Part shown: positions 33,401-41,218 of the stretch, in pieces
Numbering within the stretch: the first letter of the stretch is position 1
Layout of the letters: each line of letters starts with the position of its first letter
Assembly: GCA_934630705.1 (NCBI GenBank)
Contig: CAKTWP010000016.1
Span: 1 to 47,311, forward strand
Source: an uncultured Clostridia bacterium
GTDB taxonomy: Bacteria; Bacillota; Clostridia; Christensenellales; Aristaeellaceae
Length of the DNA stretch: 47,311 bases
Reading direction: 5' to 3'
The notes under the pieces: model-generated
The model's input: the letters and a program-made list of their open reading frames with translations, nothing else
Databases searched by the model: none
Told to the model about the DNA's origin: nothing
Translations under genes and position numbers: made by a program

Positions 33401-34040
33401 CTCCGGCTTCCGCATCGCCATGCGCGATCTGGAAATTCGGGGCTCGGGCAATATTTTCGGCCCGGAGCAAAGCGGCAATGTGGCCGCGGTGGGCTATGAT
33501 ATGTACTGCCGGCTCATTGAAGAAGCCGTGCGGGAAGCCCGGGGGGCGCAGGGCGAAGCGGTGCCCTTCCAGGTGGAAACCCGGGTGGAGCTGAAGGTGG
33601 ACGCGTATCTGCCGGTGGAATACGTCCGGGGGGAAGCCCAGCGGATGGAGGTGTTCAAGCGGATTTCCCTGATCAAGACCCGGGAGGATCGGGAGGATGT
33701 GATCGAGGAGCTGATCGACCGGTTTGGGGATATTCCCGCCCCGGTCATGAACCTGATTGACATCGCCCATCTCCGGGGCGTCTGCGGCCGGCTGGGCGTC
33801 AGCCGGGTGAATTACGTGGCCGGGGCGCTGGTGCTCAAGCTCACCGCCGGGGCGTCGCCCGATCCCATGAAGCTCTATACCGCCCTGGAAAAGACCGACA
33901 AGCGCCTGCTCCTTTCCGCCGCCCGGGAGCCTGCCATTCTGCTGCGGGATCCCCGCGCGGCGCTGGAGGATATGCTCCGCGGAGCTATTCCCATTCTGGA
34001 AAAGGTGGAGCAGCATTTGGAAAATCCGGGAAAGGCATAA
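30450..34040 (+). CDS. mfd: Transcription-repair coupling factor Mfd
   Basis: Mfd is a DNA translocase that removes stalled RNA polymerase and recruits UvrA. The 1196-residue protein has an N-terminal UvrB-like module (about 1-350), the RNA-polymerase-interaction (CarD-like) domain (about 510-580: LKEGDYVVHEAHGVGIFRG), the helicase core with Walker A GDVGYGKTE (about 671), DEEQ box (about 773), TATPIPRTLHM, and the TRG/helicase motif VI region GLSQLYQLRGRVGRS, then a C-terminal D7 domain. Start overlaps pth and has no strong ribosome binding site of its own, suggesting coupling. Confidence 0.97.
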   Translation: MLNKILSLLAASPAFREAFDAPEKGVLALYDMAEGQRAFYAAALAQHTGRPVLLLTPSADAAMRAADDCAAWLSGGAALLPAPEIHFTRGVASQENAFQRLNVLQRARGGAVKVLCAPADALLTRMLPPEKYDALSVRLQVGGRMDPGELIARLVKMGYERVDMVEGKGQCALRGAIVDAFSPAEAGATRIEFFDDEVDSIRAFDPISQRSLDKMNEAVFYPAVEWLVDPENAPAMRAMIRAQAGRLPASPLAPDLPPLPDDDGDTAAPAAEETKTPLFRVHDTGVSRLLQDADQLEAGMQPPALSLWAGALDLPCAWLWEYLDHPIILLDEPERISIRCDDRVSGFQEDFKLALERQEAVPEQGMLLRTWEDAAAALADCAVVTMQDFLRGMGELKPDKLCQFSGLNAPKYVSRFKELATDLSAWRKEDRLVLLMAGGDARSRRLQTALAELDCPTPTWEETEDIAPGQAVIWPLTLSRGFTLRDFPLTVIADSDLFGAGYRKTHTRKTAGERIEAFTDLKEGDYVVHEAHGVGIFRGTVRLQSEGTYRDYLLIQYQGNDKLYVPTDQFDRVQKFIGSQDNPPPLNSLNGGEWDKQKKKVKAGLKKLAFDLVALYAARQTTPGHAFGPITPWERQFEDAFPYELTPDQEKAVADITRDMEAPTNMDRLVCGDVGYGKTEVALRAAMKAVMDGKQVALLAPTTILAQQHYYTMIRRFQDYPVQIDVLSRFRGPKLQKETIARVKEGKVDILVGTHRLLSKDVQFQDLGLLIVDEEQRFGVAHKEAIKNLKKQVDVLTLSATPIPRTLHMSMVGVRDMSLLQTPPEERYPVQTYVLDYNDAVIRDAILRELAREGQVYFLYNQVRNIDAFAARLRSLVPEARIAVAHGQMKENALEDVMLDFFEGKFDVLLCSTIIENGLDVARANTIIVFDADRFGLSQLYQLRGRVGRSTRVAYAYFTVRPDKMLSETAQKRLNAIREFTAFGSGFRIAMRDLEIRGSGNIFGPEQSGNVAAVGYDMYCRLIEEAVREARGAQGEAVPFQVETRVELKVDAYLPVEYVRGEAQRMEVFKRISLIKTREDREDVIEELIDRFGDIPAPVMNLIDIAHLRGVCGRLGVSRVNYVAGALVLKLTAGASPDPMKLYTALEKTDKRLLLSAAREPAILLRDPRAALEDMLRGAIPILEKVEQHLENPGKA

Positions 34041-34048
34041 GCCTTTCC
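34029..34048 (+). terminator. Short hairpin at the mfd stop
   Basis: GGAAAGGC-ataa-GCCTTTCC spans the mfd stop codon; a T-rich stretch follows only eleven bases later. Weak terminator at best. Confidence 0.4.
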
Positions 34049-34052
34049 AGAC

Positions 34053-34081
34053 TTGCATAATTTTACCATATGTGTTATGAT
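34053..34081 (+). promoter_or_regulatory. Promoter of the NahK-like kinase gene
   Basis: TTGCAT (34053-34058) and TATGAT (34076-34081), 17 bases apart, about 45 bases before the start codon. Confidence 0.65.
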
Positions 34082-34125
34082 ATCATACATACAATGATGG
34101 CCCAGGAAAGGAGACGTCCGTTTTG

Positions 34126-35253
34126 ATGCATGATGCGCCCATGAATCCCGATATTGCCCGGAAGCTGCTGCAGGTGGGCGAAGCGTTTCGCGTTCCCGGC
34201 CCCTTCTTCTCCTATGAGGAGATCAAGATGGGCAACGTGAACCACACCTACAAGGTCAATTATATCCGCGACGACGGCACCGGCATGGCGAAAATCAAAT
34301 CCTATCTGGTGCAGAAGGTGAACACCTACGCCTTTCAGCATCCGGTCGAATTGATGCAGAATATCGACCGGGTAACGGAACACATCCGCATGAAGCACCC
34401 GGACAGCCAGAGCCTGCATTTTCATCATCTGGAATCGGGCGAAAATTATCTGATGGATGCGGACGGCTTCTGGCGGCTGAGCAATTATGTGCCCTCCATC
34501 ACCTTTGACAGCTGCGATGATCTGAGCGTGGTGCGCAGCGCAGGCCAGGCGTTTGGGGAATTTCAGATGATGCTGTCGGATTTCGATGCGTCCCAGCTGT
34601 TTTACACCATTCCGGATTTCCATGACACCCGCAAGCGCTATGCCCGGCTGAAGGCGGACATGGAGGCCGATCCCTGCGGCCGGGTGGCGCAGGTGCGGCG
34701 GGAGCTGGATTGGCTGCTGGCCGCGGAGGATGAAGCATGTCGGCTCACCGATCTGTTTAACGCCGGGCAGCTGCCTTTGCGGGTGACCCACAATGATACC
34801 AAGATTAACAACGTGCTGTTTGACGAGGAAACCCGCAAGGCGCTGGTGGTGATCGATCTGGATACGGTCATGCCCGGGCTGGTGGGCCATGATTTCGGGG
34901 ACGCCATTCGGTTTGCGTCCAATTTCGTGGAAGAAGATTGTAAGGACACATCCCGGGCGGGGGTGAATCTGAACGTCTATTGGGCGTTCGCGGAAGGTTT
35001 TCTGAAAGAAACTGCTGCTACGCTGACGGAGAACGAGGTGGACACGCTGGGGCTGAGCTGCTTTGCCCTGGCCTGCGAATTGGCCACCCGTTTTCTGGAT
35101 GATTATCTGGTGGGCGATAAGTATTTCAAGACCAAATATCCGGATCATAACCTCGTCCGCACCCGGTGCCAGATTGCGCTGGCGCAGGATATGCAAACCA
35201 AGATGGACGCCATGAACGCCATCGTTCGGGATTGCGCCCGGCGATACCGGTAA
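34126..35253 (+). CDS. NahK-like N-acetylhexosamine 1-kinase (APH-fold phosphotransferase)
   Basis: The 375-residue protein has an aminoglycoside-phosphotransferase-like kinase fold. The catalytic loop VTHNDTKINNVLFD (near residue 222) and the metal-binding VIDLDTVMPG twenty residues on match NahK, the bifidobacterial lacto-N-biose pathway kinase that makes GlcNAc/GalNAc-1-phosphate. Other sugar kinases of the same fold remain possible. GGAG lies 12 bases before the ATG at 34126; a TTG at 34123 is also possible. No galactosidase or phosphorylase of that pathway is adjacent. Confidence 0.85.
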   Translation: MHDAPMNPDIARKLLQVGEAFRVPGPFFSYEEIKMGNVNHTYKVNYIRDDGTGMAKIKSYLVQKVNTYAFQHPVELMQNIDRVTEHIRMKHPDSQSLHFHHLESGENYLMDADGFWRLSNYVPSITFDSCDDLSVVRSAGQAFGEFQMMLSDFDASQLFYTIPDFHDTRKRYARLKADMEADPCGRVAQVRRELDWLLAAEDEACRLTDLFNAGQLPLRVTHNDTKINNVLFDEETRKALVVIDLDTVMPGLVGHDFGDAIRFASNFVEEDCKDTSRAGVNLNVYWAFAEGFLKETAATLTENEVDTLGLSCFALACELATRFLDDYLVGDKYFKTKYPDHNLVRTRCQIALAQDMQTKMDAMNAIVRDCARRYR

Positions 35254-35327
35254 GACCGGGCAGAATGGCTGCGGGGAAGCCGAAAACCGATGAAAACGCA
35301 GCCTGCTCCATTCTATTTATTGACAAT

Positions 35328-35393
35328 GCGCCCCAGAGGGAAGAAGAAACCACCGCTTTCGTTTCTTCTCCCCTCTGGGGCGCATTGTTGATA
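35328..35393. repeat. GCGCCCC-type hairpin (family R4)
   Basis: Long stem with outer arms ATGCGCCCCAGAGGG and CCCTCTGGGGCGCAT and inner arms AAGAAGAAAC / GTTTCTTCT. It lies after the kinase gene and may end its transcript. Relatives: 38555-38612 and 43476-43537. Confidence 0.8.
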
Positions 35394-35435
35394 GGAAACA
35401 TCCTAACACGATATCCCTATTGGTTTTCGAGAGGG

Positions 35436-35474
35436 TGCGGGAGGGGGCTTTTGACGCAAAAGCCTCCTTCCGCA
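35436..35474. repeat. GGGAGG-type hairpin (family R3) after the TtcA-like gene
   Basis: TGCGGGAGG and CCTTCCGCA arms around GGGCTTTTGACGCAAAAGCC, 9 bases beyond the ttcA-like stop on its 3' side. Confidence 0.8.
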
Positions 35475-35483
35475 ATACCATGG

Positions 35484-36359
35484 TCATCCCTCAAACTGTT
35501 CCAGGAAAGAATGCTTTTGCCCGTTTTGCTTGTAGGACAGCACCATGTCCAGACAGACGTTTTCCATGCTGCTGAAAATGTTCGCCTCCACGGCGGGATT
35601 GATCTTTTTCATTTGGGCGATCAGCCGCTTGGTTTCCAGCCGTTTGGATAGCGCCCTGTCCGCCGGGGCAGCAGCACTGGCATCCGAAAAGCGGCAGGCG
35701 CATTGCAGAAAATGCAGCGCGTTGGCCCGCTGCCAGGCGCGGATGTCCCCCTCCCGGATCAGATACATGGGCCGGATCAGCGCCATGCCGGGATAATTGG
35801 CGCTGCGGAGCTTGGGCAGCATGGTCTGCACCTGGCCGCCATACAGCATGCTCATGAGCGTGGTTTCGATCACATCGTCGTAGTGATGCCCCAGGGCGAT
35901 CTTGTTGCAGCCCAGCGCTTGGGCCTTGCTGTACAGGTATCCCCGCCGCATCCGGGCACACAGATAACAGGGATTCTTGGCCTCCTGATATACCGCATCA
36001 AAAATCGGGCTTTCAAAAAGGGTGAGGGGCAGGCCCAGCAATTGAGCGTTTTCTTCCAGCAATTGCCGGTTTTCGGGGCGATAGCCCGGATCCATCGCCA
36101 GAAATTCCAGCGAAAAAGGAAACGCGTGATGCGCCTGCAGGGCCTGAAACAGCTTGGCCATGAGCATGGAATCCTTGCCCCCGGAAATGCAGACGGCGAT
36201 TTTGTCGTTTTTCTGCACCAGCTGATATTTCCGAACCGCCTGCGCAAAGGGCGTGAACAGCCGCTCGTGATAGGTGGTGTGGATGCTTTTTTCGATGCCG
36301 CTGCGGCGGGCCGCCAGCGCGTCCGGCGCGGAAAACGCAGGCGTTTCGTTTGGTCCCAT
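35484..36359 (-). CDS. TtcA-family PP-loop tRNA-thiolation enzyme
   Basis: The 291-residue protein has the PP-loop ATP-pyrophosphatase motif ISGGKDSM (about 58-65), the Cys pair PCYLC (about 130), HHYDDVIET, and a third Cys in LQCACRF, the arrangement that holds the 4Fe-4S cluster in TtcA, which makes 2-thiocytidine at tRNA position 32. Other TtcA/TtuA-like activities cannot be excluded. AGGAGGG precedes the ATG at 36359. Confidence 0.88.
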   Translation of the reverse strand: MGPNETPAFSAPDALAARRSGIEKSIHTTYHERLFTPFAQAVRKYQLVQKNDKIAVCISGGKDSMLMAKLFQALQAHHAFPFSLEFLAMDPGYRPENRQLLEENAQLLGLPLTLFESPIFDAVYQEAKNPCYLCARMRRGYLYSKAQALGCNKIALGHHYDDVIETTLMSMLYGGQVQTMLPKLRSANYPGMALIRPMYLIREGDIRAWQRANALHFLQCACRFSDASAAAPADRALSKRLETKRLIAQMKKINPAVEANIFSSMENVCLDMVLSYKQNGQKHSFLEQFEG

Positions 36360-36394
36360 GGCCCATCCCTCCTTGAACGGATGATTGCACAGGC

Positions 36395-36424
36395 ATTATA
36401 GAAGAAACGCCGCGGGCCTGTCAA
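36395..36424 (-). promoter_or_regulatory. Promoter of the TtcA-like gene
   Basis: On the minus strand, consensus TTGACA (36419-36424) and TATAAT (36395-36400) with 18-base spacing. Confidence 0.85.
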
Positions 36425-36530
36425 GAACGTTTTTTGCCTCGTGCTATTCCTTTTTGGGGAAAATTGCGATACAATAAAGACAGCCATGCGGGCGTGAACC
36501 CCGCTTTATGTGCGAAAGGAGAACCTTGCC

Positions 36531-38528
36531 ATGCTTCTCACACCCAAGCATCAGACGCTGCTGAAAGCGTTCCTTCAGCACTTGGATCCCCAGCAGCTGG
36601 GGCCGGATGCGCAGGCAGCCTTTGCCGCAGGCGATCAGGCCGGCATGATCGCCGCTGCCGCCGCCTATTACCGGCAAAAGCCCGATTGGGGCATCTCGCA
36701 TTTTTCCTCCTCCGCGCCCTATGACCCGACCACGGCCCAGCGCGCCCGGCAGAATATCCTGCGGGTGGTGAACATTGATTGGGCCTTCCCCGGGGAACAC
36801 ATTGATTTTCTTTTTAACCCCACCACCGTTCATGGCCCCGTGAACCATGAATGGCTCTGGCAGATGAACCGCCACACCTTCTGGCAGGATATGGCCCGGG
36901 CCTATGCTCAGACCGGCGATGAAACCTATGCCGCGGCTTTTCAGACCCAGCTGCTGGATTGGATTGATCAGACCGGTGTGCCTGCGGGCGAGGTGAAGCC
37001 CCATCCCGGCATTCCCGCCTTTTGGATGACCGCCTGGAACGCGCCCGGCAGCGCCTGGCGCACCATTGAATGCGGCCTGCGGCTGATGTACGCCTGGCCT
37101 ACCGCGTTCGCGGCCTTCCGCATGTCTCCAAGCGTGGCGGATGAAACGCTGCTGCTGATGATCGCGTCCATGCATGAGCAGGCGCTGCACCTGCTGGCCC
37201 ATCCCACGGGGCAAAACTGGCTGATGATGGAAAGCTGCGGGATGTATACCTTCGCGTCTCTGTTCCCGGAAGTGAAGGACGCAGCGCAGCTTCGGGATAC
37301 TGCGGCTGAGCGGCTGAGCCGGGAGCTGGAAGCGCAGCTGCTGCCCGACGGCATGCAGAACGAGCTGTCTCCGGATTACCACATGGTGGTGTTTAACTGC
37401 GCGGCCAATCTGTATGACATTGCCCAGCATTTCGGCCGTCAGGACGCGCTGCCCGAAAACTACCGGCCGCTGCTGAAGGCGGCGGCAGACGCCGCGGTGG
37501 CTCTGTCCACCCCCGGCCTTACCCAGCCCCGCACCAATGATTGCTACACCATTTTCACCCATCGCATGACAGATCAGGCAGCCCGGTTTTTCCCCGAGGA
37601 GCCGTCCTATGCCTTTGTGAACAGCAGCCGTCAGGCGGGCAGCCCGCCGGCGGGGGAAACCGCGTCCCGCTTCCTGCCGTATGCCGGTCTGTGCGCCATG
37701 CGCACGGATTGGGGCCCGGATGCGGCGTATCTGTGCTTTGACGTGGGGCCGCTGGGCAAGGCGCATATCCATCAGGACATGCTGAACATTCATGTGTATA
37801 AGGGCGCGCAGGAGCTGATTTTTGACGACGGCGGCGGGCAGTATGAAATTTCTCCCGCCCGCACCTATGGCCTGTCCGCGGCGGATCATAACACGGTGCT
37901 GGTGGATGATCTGCCCCAGAACCGCAGCGAGCCCAAGGCGCTGGACGCGCCGGCGGATGCGCACTGGCGCAGCAGCGCCCGGTTCGATTACGCGCAGGGC
38001 GTTTACACCGGCGGCTTTGGCCCGGATCAGGCGCCGCTGGCCCGCCATCGCCGGCAGGTGCGCTTTTGCAAGCCGGGGTTTTTCGTGGTGCGGGATGATC
38101 TGGAAACAGTGGACGGCAAGCCCCATGATTACGAGCTGCTGTTCCATCTGGATACATGCGTTGTGCATCCGCTGCCGGAAACGCCGGGCGCGTTCCTGTC
38201 TGATTTCGGGAAGGAATATGAGGTCTGCCTGCTGCCACTGCCGCTGGAGGACGCCGCCCCGGAAACCGCCACTGCCGTCAGCGGCCAGACGGAGCCCTGC
38301 TATCGGGGCTGGTTCGTGGGCCGGAATGCAGAAAACCTGCATCCCGCCACCACCATCGGCCGCAAGGTGTGCCAGCAGCAGCGTCATACCTTCGTCACCC
38401 TTCTGTTCCCGCTCCGGCATGGCGCGGCGCTGCCGGAGGTGACCCGGCTTTCCCGCGATTGCTTCCGCATCGCCTTTGATGGCCGCATCGACGAAATCGA
38501 TCTGGCCCATCTGGATCAGGATGCGTAA
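36531..38528 (+). CDS. Heparinase II/III-family polysaccharide lyase-like protein
   Basis: The 665-residue protein has an N-terminal alpha/alpha toroid (about 40-370; NIDWAFPGEHIDFLFNP, HEWLWQMNRHTFW, NWLMMESCGMYT) and a C-terminal beta-sandwich domain with the family motif HIHQDMLNIHVYKGAQELIFDDGG (about 420-445). Such enzymes cut uronic-acid polysaccharides; whether this one prefers heparin-like, alginate or another glycan cannot be told. No signal peptide is visible. The ATG at 36531 has AAAGGAG nine bases upstream; an in-frame GTG at 36510 lies ahead of this site and is rejected. Confidence 0.88.
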   Translation: MLLTPKHQTLLKAFLQHLDPQQLGPDAQAAFAAGDQAGMIAAAAAYYRQKPDWGISHFSSSAPYDPTTAQRARQNILRVVNIDWAFPGEHIDFLFNPTTVHGPVNHEWLWQMNRHTFWQDMARAYAQTGDETYAAAFQTQLLDWIDQTGVPAGEVKPHPGIPAFWMTAWNAPGSAWRTIECGLRLMYAWPTAFAAFRMSPSVADETLLLMIASMHEQALHLLAHPTGQNWLMMESCGMYTFASLFPEVKDAAQLRDTAAERLSRELEAQLLPDGMQNELSPDYHMVVFNCAANLYDIAQHFGRQDALPENYRPLLKAAADAAVALSTPGLTQPRTNDCYTIFTHRMTDQAARFFPEEPSYAFVNSSRQAGSPPAGETASRFLPYAGLCAMRTDWGPDAAYLCFDVGPLGKAHIHQDMLNIHVYKGAQELIFDDGGGQYEISPARTYGLSAADHNTVLVDDLPQNRSEPKALDAPADAHWRSSARFDYAQGVYTGGFGPDQAPLARHRRQVRFCKPGFFVVRDDLETVDGKPHDYELLFHLDTCVVHPLPETPGAFLSDFGKEYEVCLLPLPLEDAAPETATAVSGQTEPCYRGWFVGRNAENLHPATTIGRKVCQQQRHTFVTLLFPLRHGAALPEVTRLSRDCFRIAFDGRIDEIDLAHLDQDA

Positions 38529-38554
38529 GCGAAAGAAACTCATTCAATAATATG

Positions 38555-38612
38555 CGCCCCGGATTGGCAGCAGGAACATGCTTCGTTCCTCTCCTATCCG
38601 GGGCGCTTTGCT
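38555..38612 (+). terminator. GCGCCCC-type hairpin (family R4) after the lyase gene
   Basis: GCGCCCCGGAT and ATCCGGGGCGC arms around an AGGAAC/GTTCCT inner stem, followed by TTTGCT. It probably terminates the heparinase-like gene, and its arms match those at 43476. Confidence 0.75.
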
Positions 38613-38664
38613 GTTCAGAGAAGAGATGGCTTTCTGTTAGTTTTCAACAAGGAAACGCTTCTTT

Positions 38665-40110
38665 TCAATTTTCGGGTTCCATCTTCCACCCGGTGCGGTC
38701 ATACTGGAAGCGCCAGAAGCGGCCGCCATACCAGATGTGCTCCACACGGCAAGCGTCCCACGCCGGGGGCAGATGGGGATCGGCGGTAAGGCCGCCACGG
38801 CCATCGGGGGCAATGCCCAGCAGGCCGGAAAGCACCAGATCGCAGAAGGTGGAATGGTTGTAATCCTTTCCCCGCTCATAGGGTTGACCTGGTCCTCCTC
38901 GGGTTGCCAGCTCATCCCTGGCAATCCAATGCCCATCGAAGGGGTCCAGATCTTCGTCAATCCAGGACTGCACCGTGCCGTCCGGGCGGCGAATCGTGTG
39001 GGCCGCGGCGTATTGCCCCAGCAAGCGCCGGTAATCCGTCCAGGTGAAAGCAGATTGCGCTTCCCCGCTACGCAGCAATTTTGCGCAGGCCGTCAGCAGC
39101 TGAGATGTGGCAAAGGGCCAGGAAGGGCCGTTCCACAGACATTCATGATCATGGTGCTCCATGAATCGGGGATGCCGCCGCTCCGCCGTGGTGGGGCCAA
39201 AGGGCGCGGCGAAGCCCTCGGGAGTGAGCAGCTGCCGGAATGCCTCCGCCCGGCCCGGCACCGCGGCCCCATATGCCCAAGGCAGATACCCCGCCAGCTC
39301 CCGGACATCATGCTTTGAGGCCACGGCGGGACGGGATGTCCAGGCCTCGCTGTTGTTGATCGGGGCTGGGATAGTCTTGTAAAAATCTCCAGCCCATAGC
39401 AGCTGATTGATCCGCTCTTTCAATGCGGCGGATTTTTCTGCATATTCTCGGGCCAGCGCTTCCTGGCCAAGAGCCTGGGCCATTTTTGCAATGGCGGCTG
39501 CATCGCTGCACAGATAGCTGTTCAGCGTGGGCCGATAGCCCGGACCGCTGATGGAGTATTCCATGCCGTCCCGGCCGTCGTTCGACCAGAAAAGGCCGCA
39601 TGCGCCCAGGGCTTTGCCCTCCCAGCGGCGATAAAGCGCCGCTAACGCGTCTGCCCAGGCGGGCCGGGGTGCGATGCCCCGTCCCTGGCAGTAATCCCAT
39701 ACTGCTGTGGCTAACCAGGTGCTGTAAGCCATTTCCTGGCCGTGGCCACCCAGCCAAAAATCGATATATTCCGTTACCCAGCCGTCCGCGTCCCGCAGCC
39801 AGCGGGTCTCCCGCAGCTGATGGCCGGCGGGGCAGACGATGGTGTTATACGGCCCGGCCCAGGGCACGGGGGGCAGGAACTCGGTGATCACATGGCCCAT
39901 GGGCGTTTCACGGAAATGCTTGCGCAGCGTCCACCAACGGAAATAATAGGCACGCTCCAGCGTTTCATCCGGGCAGTCCAGCAACGGAATCTGGCCCAGC
40001 AGAAAATCCGCCGCGGCACTGTTGGGAATCAGCGGCGCATAAAGCTCCTCGTCCTGGGCATTGAAAGCGTCCACATAGGCCCGCAGCTTCTGTTCAAGGC
40101 TGATCGACAT
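38665..40110 (-). CDS. MGH1-like (GH63/GH37-type toroid) glycoside hydrolase
   Basis: The 481-residue protein is an alpha/alpha-toroid glycosidase. Characteristic segments are WLRDADGWVTEYIDFWLGG (about 103-121), MEYSISGPGYRPTLNSYLCSDA, HECLWNGPSWPFATSQ (about 325) and the end segment YERGKDYNHSTFCDLVLSGL. These fit MGH1-like/GH63-type enzymes, which act on alpha-mannosyl or alpha-glucosyl linkages, but the specificity is unknown. No signal peptide. It starts 11 bases after the propeller glycosidase gene, in one operon. Confidence 0.8.
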   Translation of the reverse strand: MSISLEQKLRAYVDAFNAQDEELYAPLIPNSAAADFLLGQIPLLDCPDETLERAYYFRWWTLRKHFRETPMGHVITEFLPPVPWAGPYNTIVCPAGHQLRETRWLRDADGWVTEYIDFWLGGHGQEMAYSTWLATAVWDYCQGRGIAPRPAWADALAALYRRWEGKALGACGLFWSNDGRDGMEYSISGPGYRPTLNSYLCSDAAAIAKMAQALGQEALAREYAEKSAALKERINQLLWAGDFYKTIPAPINNSEAWTSRPAVASKHDVRELAGYLPWAYGAAVPGRAEAFRQLLTPEGFAAPFGPTTAERRHPRFMEHHDHECLWNGPSWPFATSQLLTACAKLLRSGEAQSAFTWTDYRRLLGQYAAAHTIRRPDGTVQSWIDEDLDPFDGHWIARDELATRGGPGQPYERGKDYNHSTFCDLVLSGLLGIAPDGRGGLTADPHLPPAWDACRVEHIWYGGRFWRFQYDRTGWKMEPEN

Positions 40111-40121
40111 GGCGTGTCTCC

Positions 40122-41051
40122 TTAGAATTCCAGATTTTTGCCGGGATGCCAGGCTGCGCCGATTTGCTCCACACGGCCTCGTCTGCCGTTATACCACAGC
40201 ATCCATCCATCTCCCATGGGAAGCACGAAGGGCTTATAGCACGCCTCGCCGTCCCAGGCATTTTCATCTGGGGCAATAATGGGATTCAACGCGGAGCGCT
40301 CCCAGCCCTCGATCCCATCCTTGGACCGGGCCATGCCGATTTGGGCGTAATCCTCGTTATGGAAGCCGATATAAAACATCCGGTATTCGTCCCCATAACG
40401 CAGCACCTGACAGGCCGTGGTTTTATGCTGCTCCCAGGCCGAAGCGGGATCCGGCCCGAACACGGGATTGCCGGGGTGCTTGCGCCAGTGCAGGCCATCC
40501 GGGCTTTCAGCATAGCCGATGGCGTTGGGCTCGTATTGCTCACCGCCAGAATACCACATGCGATACAGCCCCTTTTCTTCATCCCACAGCACCGCTGGGC
40601 ACATCACCGCCTGCTTTTCCCAGACCGCTTCCGGGGCCAGCACAGGCAGGTCACCTGTACGCTCAAAATGCACCCCGTCCTGGCTGACGGCGTGGAAAAT
40701 ATGGGATGTGCCGTCCGCCGCACCGCGCTTGAACTGGCCGGTGTACCACATATGATACACGTTTCCCCGCTTTACCACCGCAGGCCGGTTCAGCCCATCC
40801 TCCCAGCCCTGAGCCGTTTCCCGGGGCTGGATGCAGATTTCGGGCGCATCGAAATGCAATCCGTCCCGGCTGACGGCAACGGCAATGCATTGCCGGGTGC
40901 GCCAGGAAAAATACATTCGCACCAGTCCCTCCTCTTTCAGGCAGCAAATATCAAAGCATACGCCCAGATCACCGCCCAGCACAGGGTTTTCCGCGCATTT
41001 TATCCAGCCGCCCTGAGTGCCGTGATGGAAGATTGCAGAATCAATCGTCAT
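40122..41051 (-). CDS. Five-bladed beta-propeller glycosidase-like protein (GH43/GH32/GH130 type)
   Basis: The 309-residue protein is built of repeated propeller blades: VRMYFSWRTRQ, NRPAVVKRGNVYHMWYTGQ, GLYRMWYSGGEQYEPNAIGYAESPDG, EYRMFYIGFHNED and DGWMLWYNGRR. The repeated MxYxG strands are typical of GH43/GH32/GH130-like folds. The catalytic acids cannot be placed confidently, so substrate and even activity are open. AGGAGG lies before the ATG at 41051. First gene of a two-gene operon with the MGH1-like enzyme. Confidence 0.8.
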   Translation of the reverse strand: MTIDSAIFHHGTQGGWIKCAENPVLGGDLGVCFDICCLKEEGLVRMYFSWRTRQCIAVAVSRDGLHFDAPEICIQPRETAQGWEDGLNRPAVVKRGNVYHMWYTGQFKRGAADGTSHIFHAVSQDGVHFERTGDLPVLAPEAVWEKQAVMCPAVLWDEEKGLYRMWYSGGEQYEPNAIGYAESPDGLHWRKHPGNPVFGPDPASAWEQHKTTACQVLRYGDEYRMFYIGFHNEDYAQIGMARSKDGIEGWERSALNPIIAPDENAWDGEACYKPFVLPMGDGWMLWYNGRRGRVEQIGAAWHPGKNLEF

Positions 41052-41103
41052 GAAAGTTCCTCCTTTATATTAAAACGTGCTGCGGCAATGCCGCGATGCT
41101 TTC

Positions 41104-41132
41104 ATTATACGGAATCCCCTTTTCGGGTACAA
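41104..41132 (-). promoter_or_regulatory. Promoter of the two-gene glycosidase operon
   Basis: On the minus strand, TTGTAC (41127-41132) and TATAAT (41104-41109) with 17-base spacing. Confidence 0.75.
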
Positions 41133-41218
41133 GCGGAAAAAAGGGCTTTTCTGCCATGAAAAAAGAATCTCGGGGTGAAATGCCTGCAAGGAAGCATATA
41201 CTGGCCTGAGGTGAGGGC

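Noticed and set aside
30468..34058. Minus-strand frame as long as mfd
   Set aside because: Exact mirror of mfd, explained by absence of stop complements in GC-rich codons.
36444..38543. Minus-strand frame opposite the heparinase-like gene
   Set aside because: The plus frame has clear family motifs and a ribosome binding site; the minus frame has neither.
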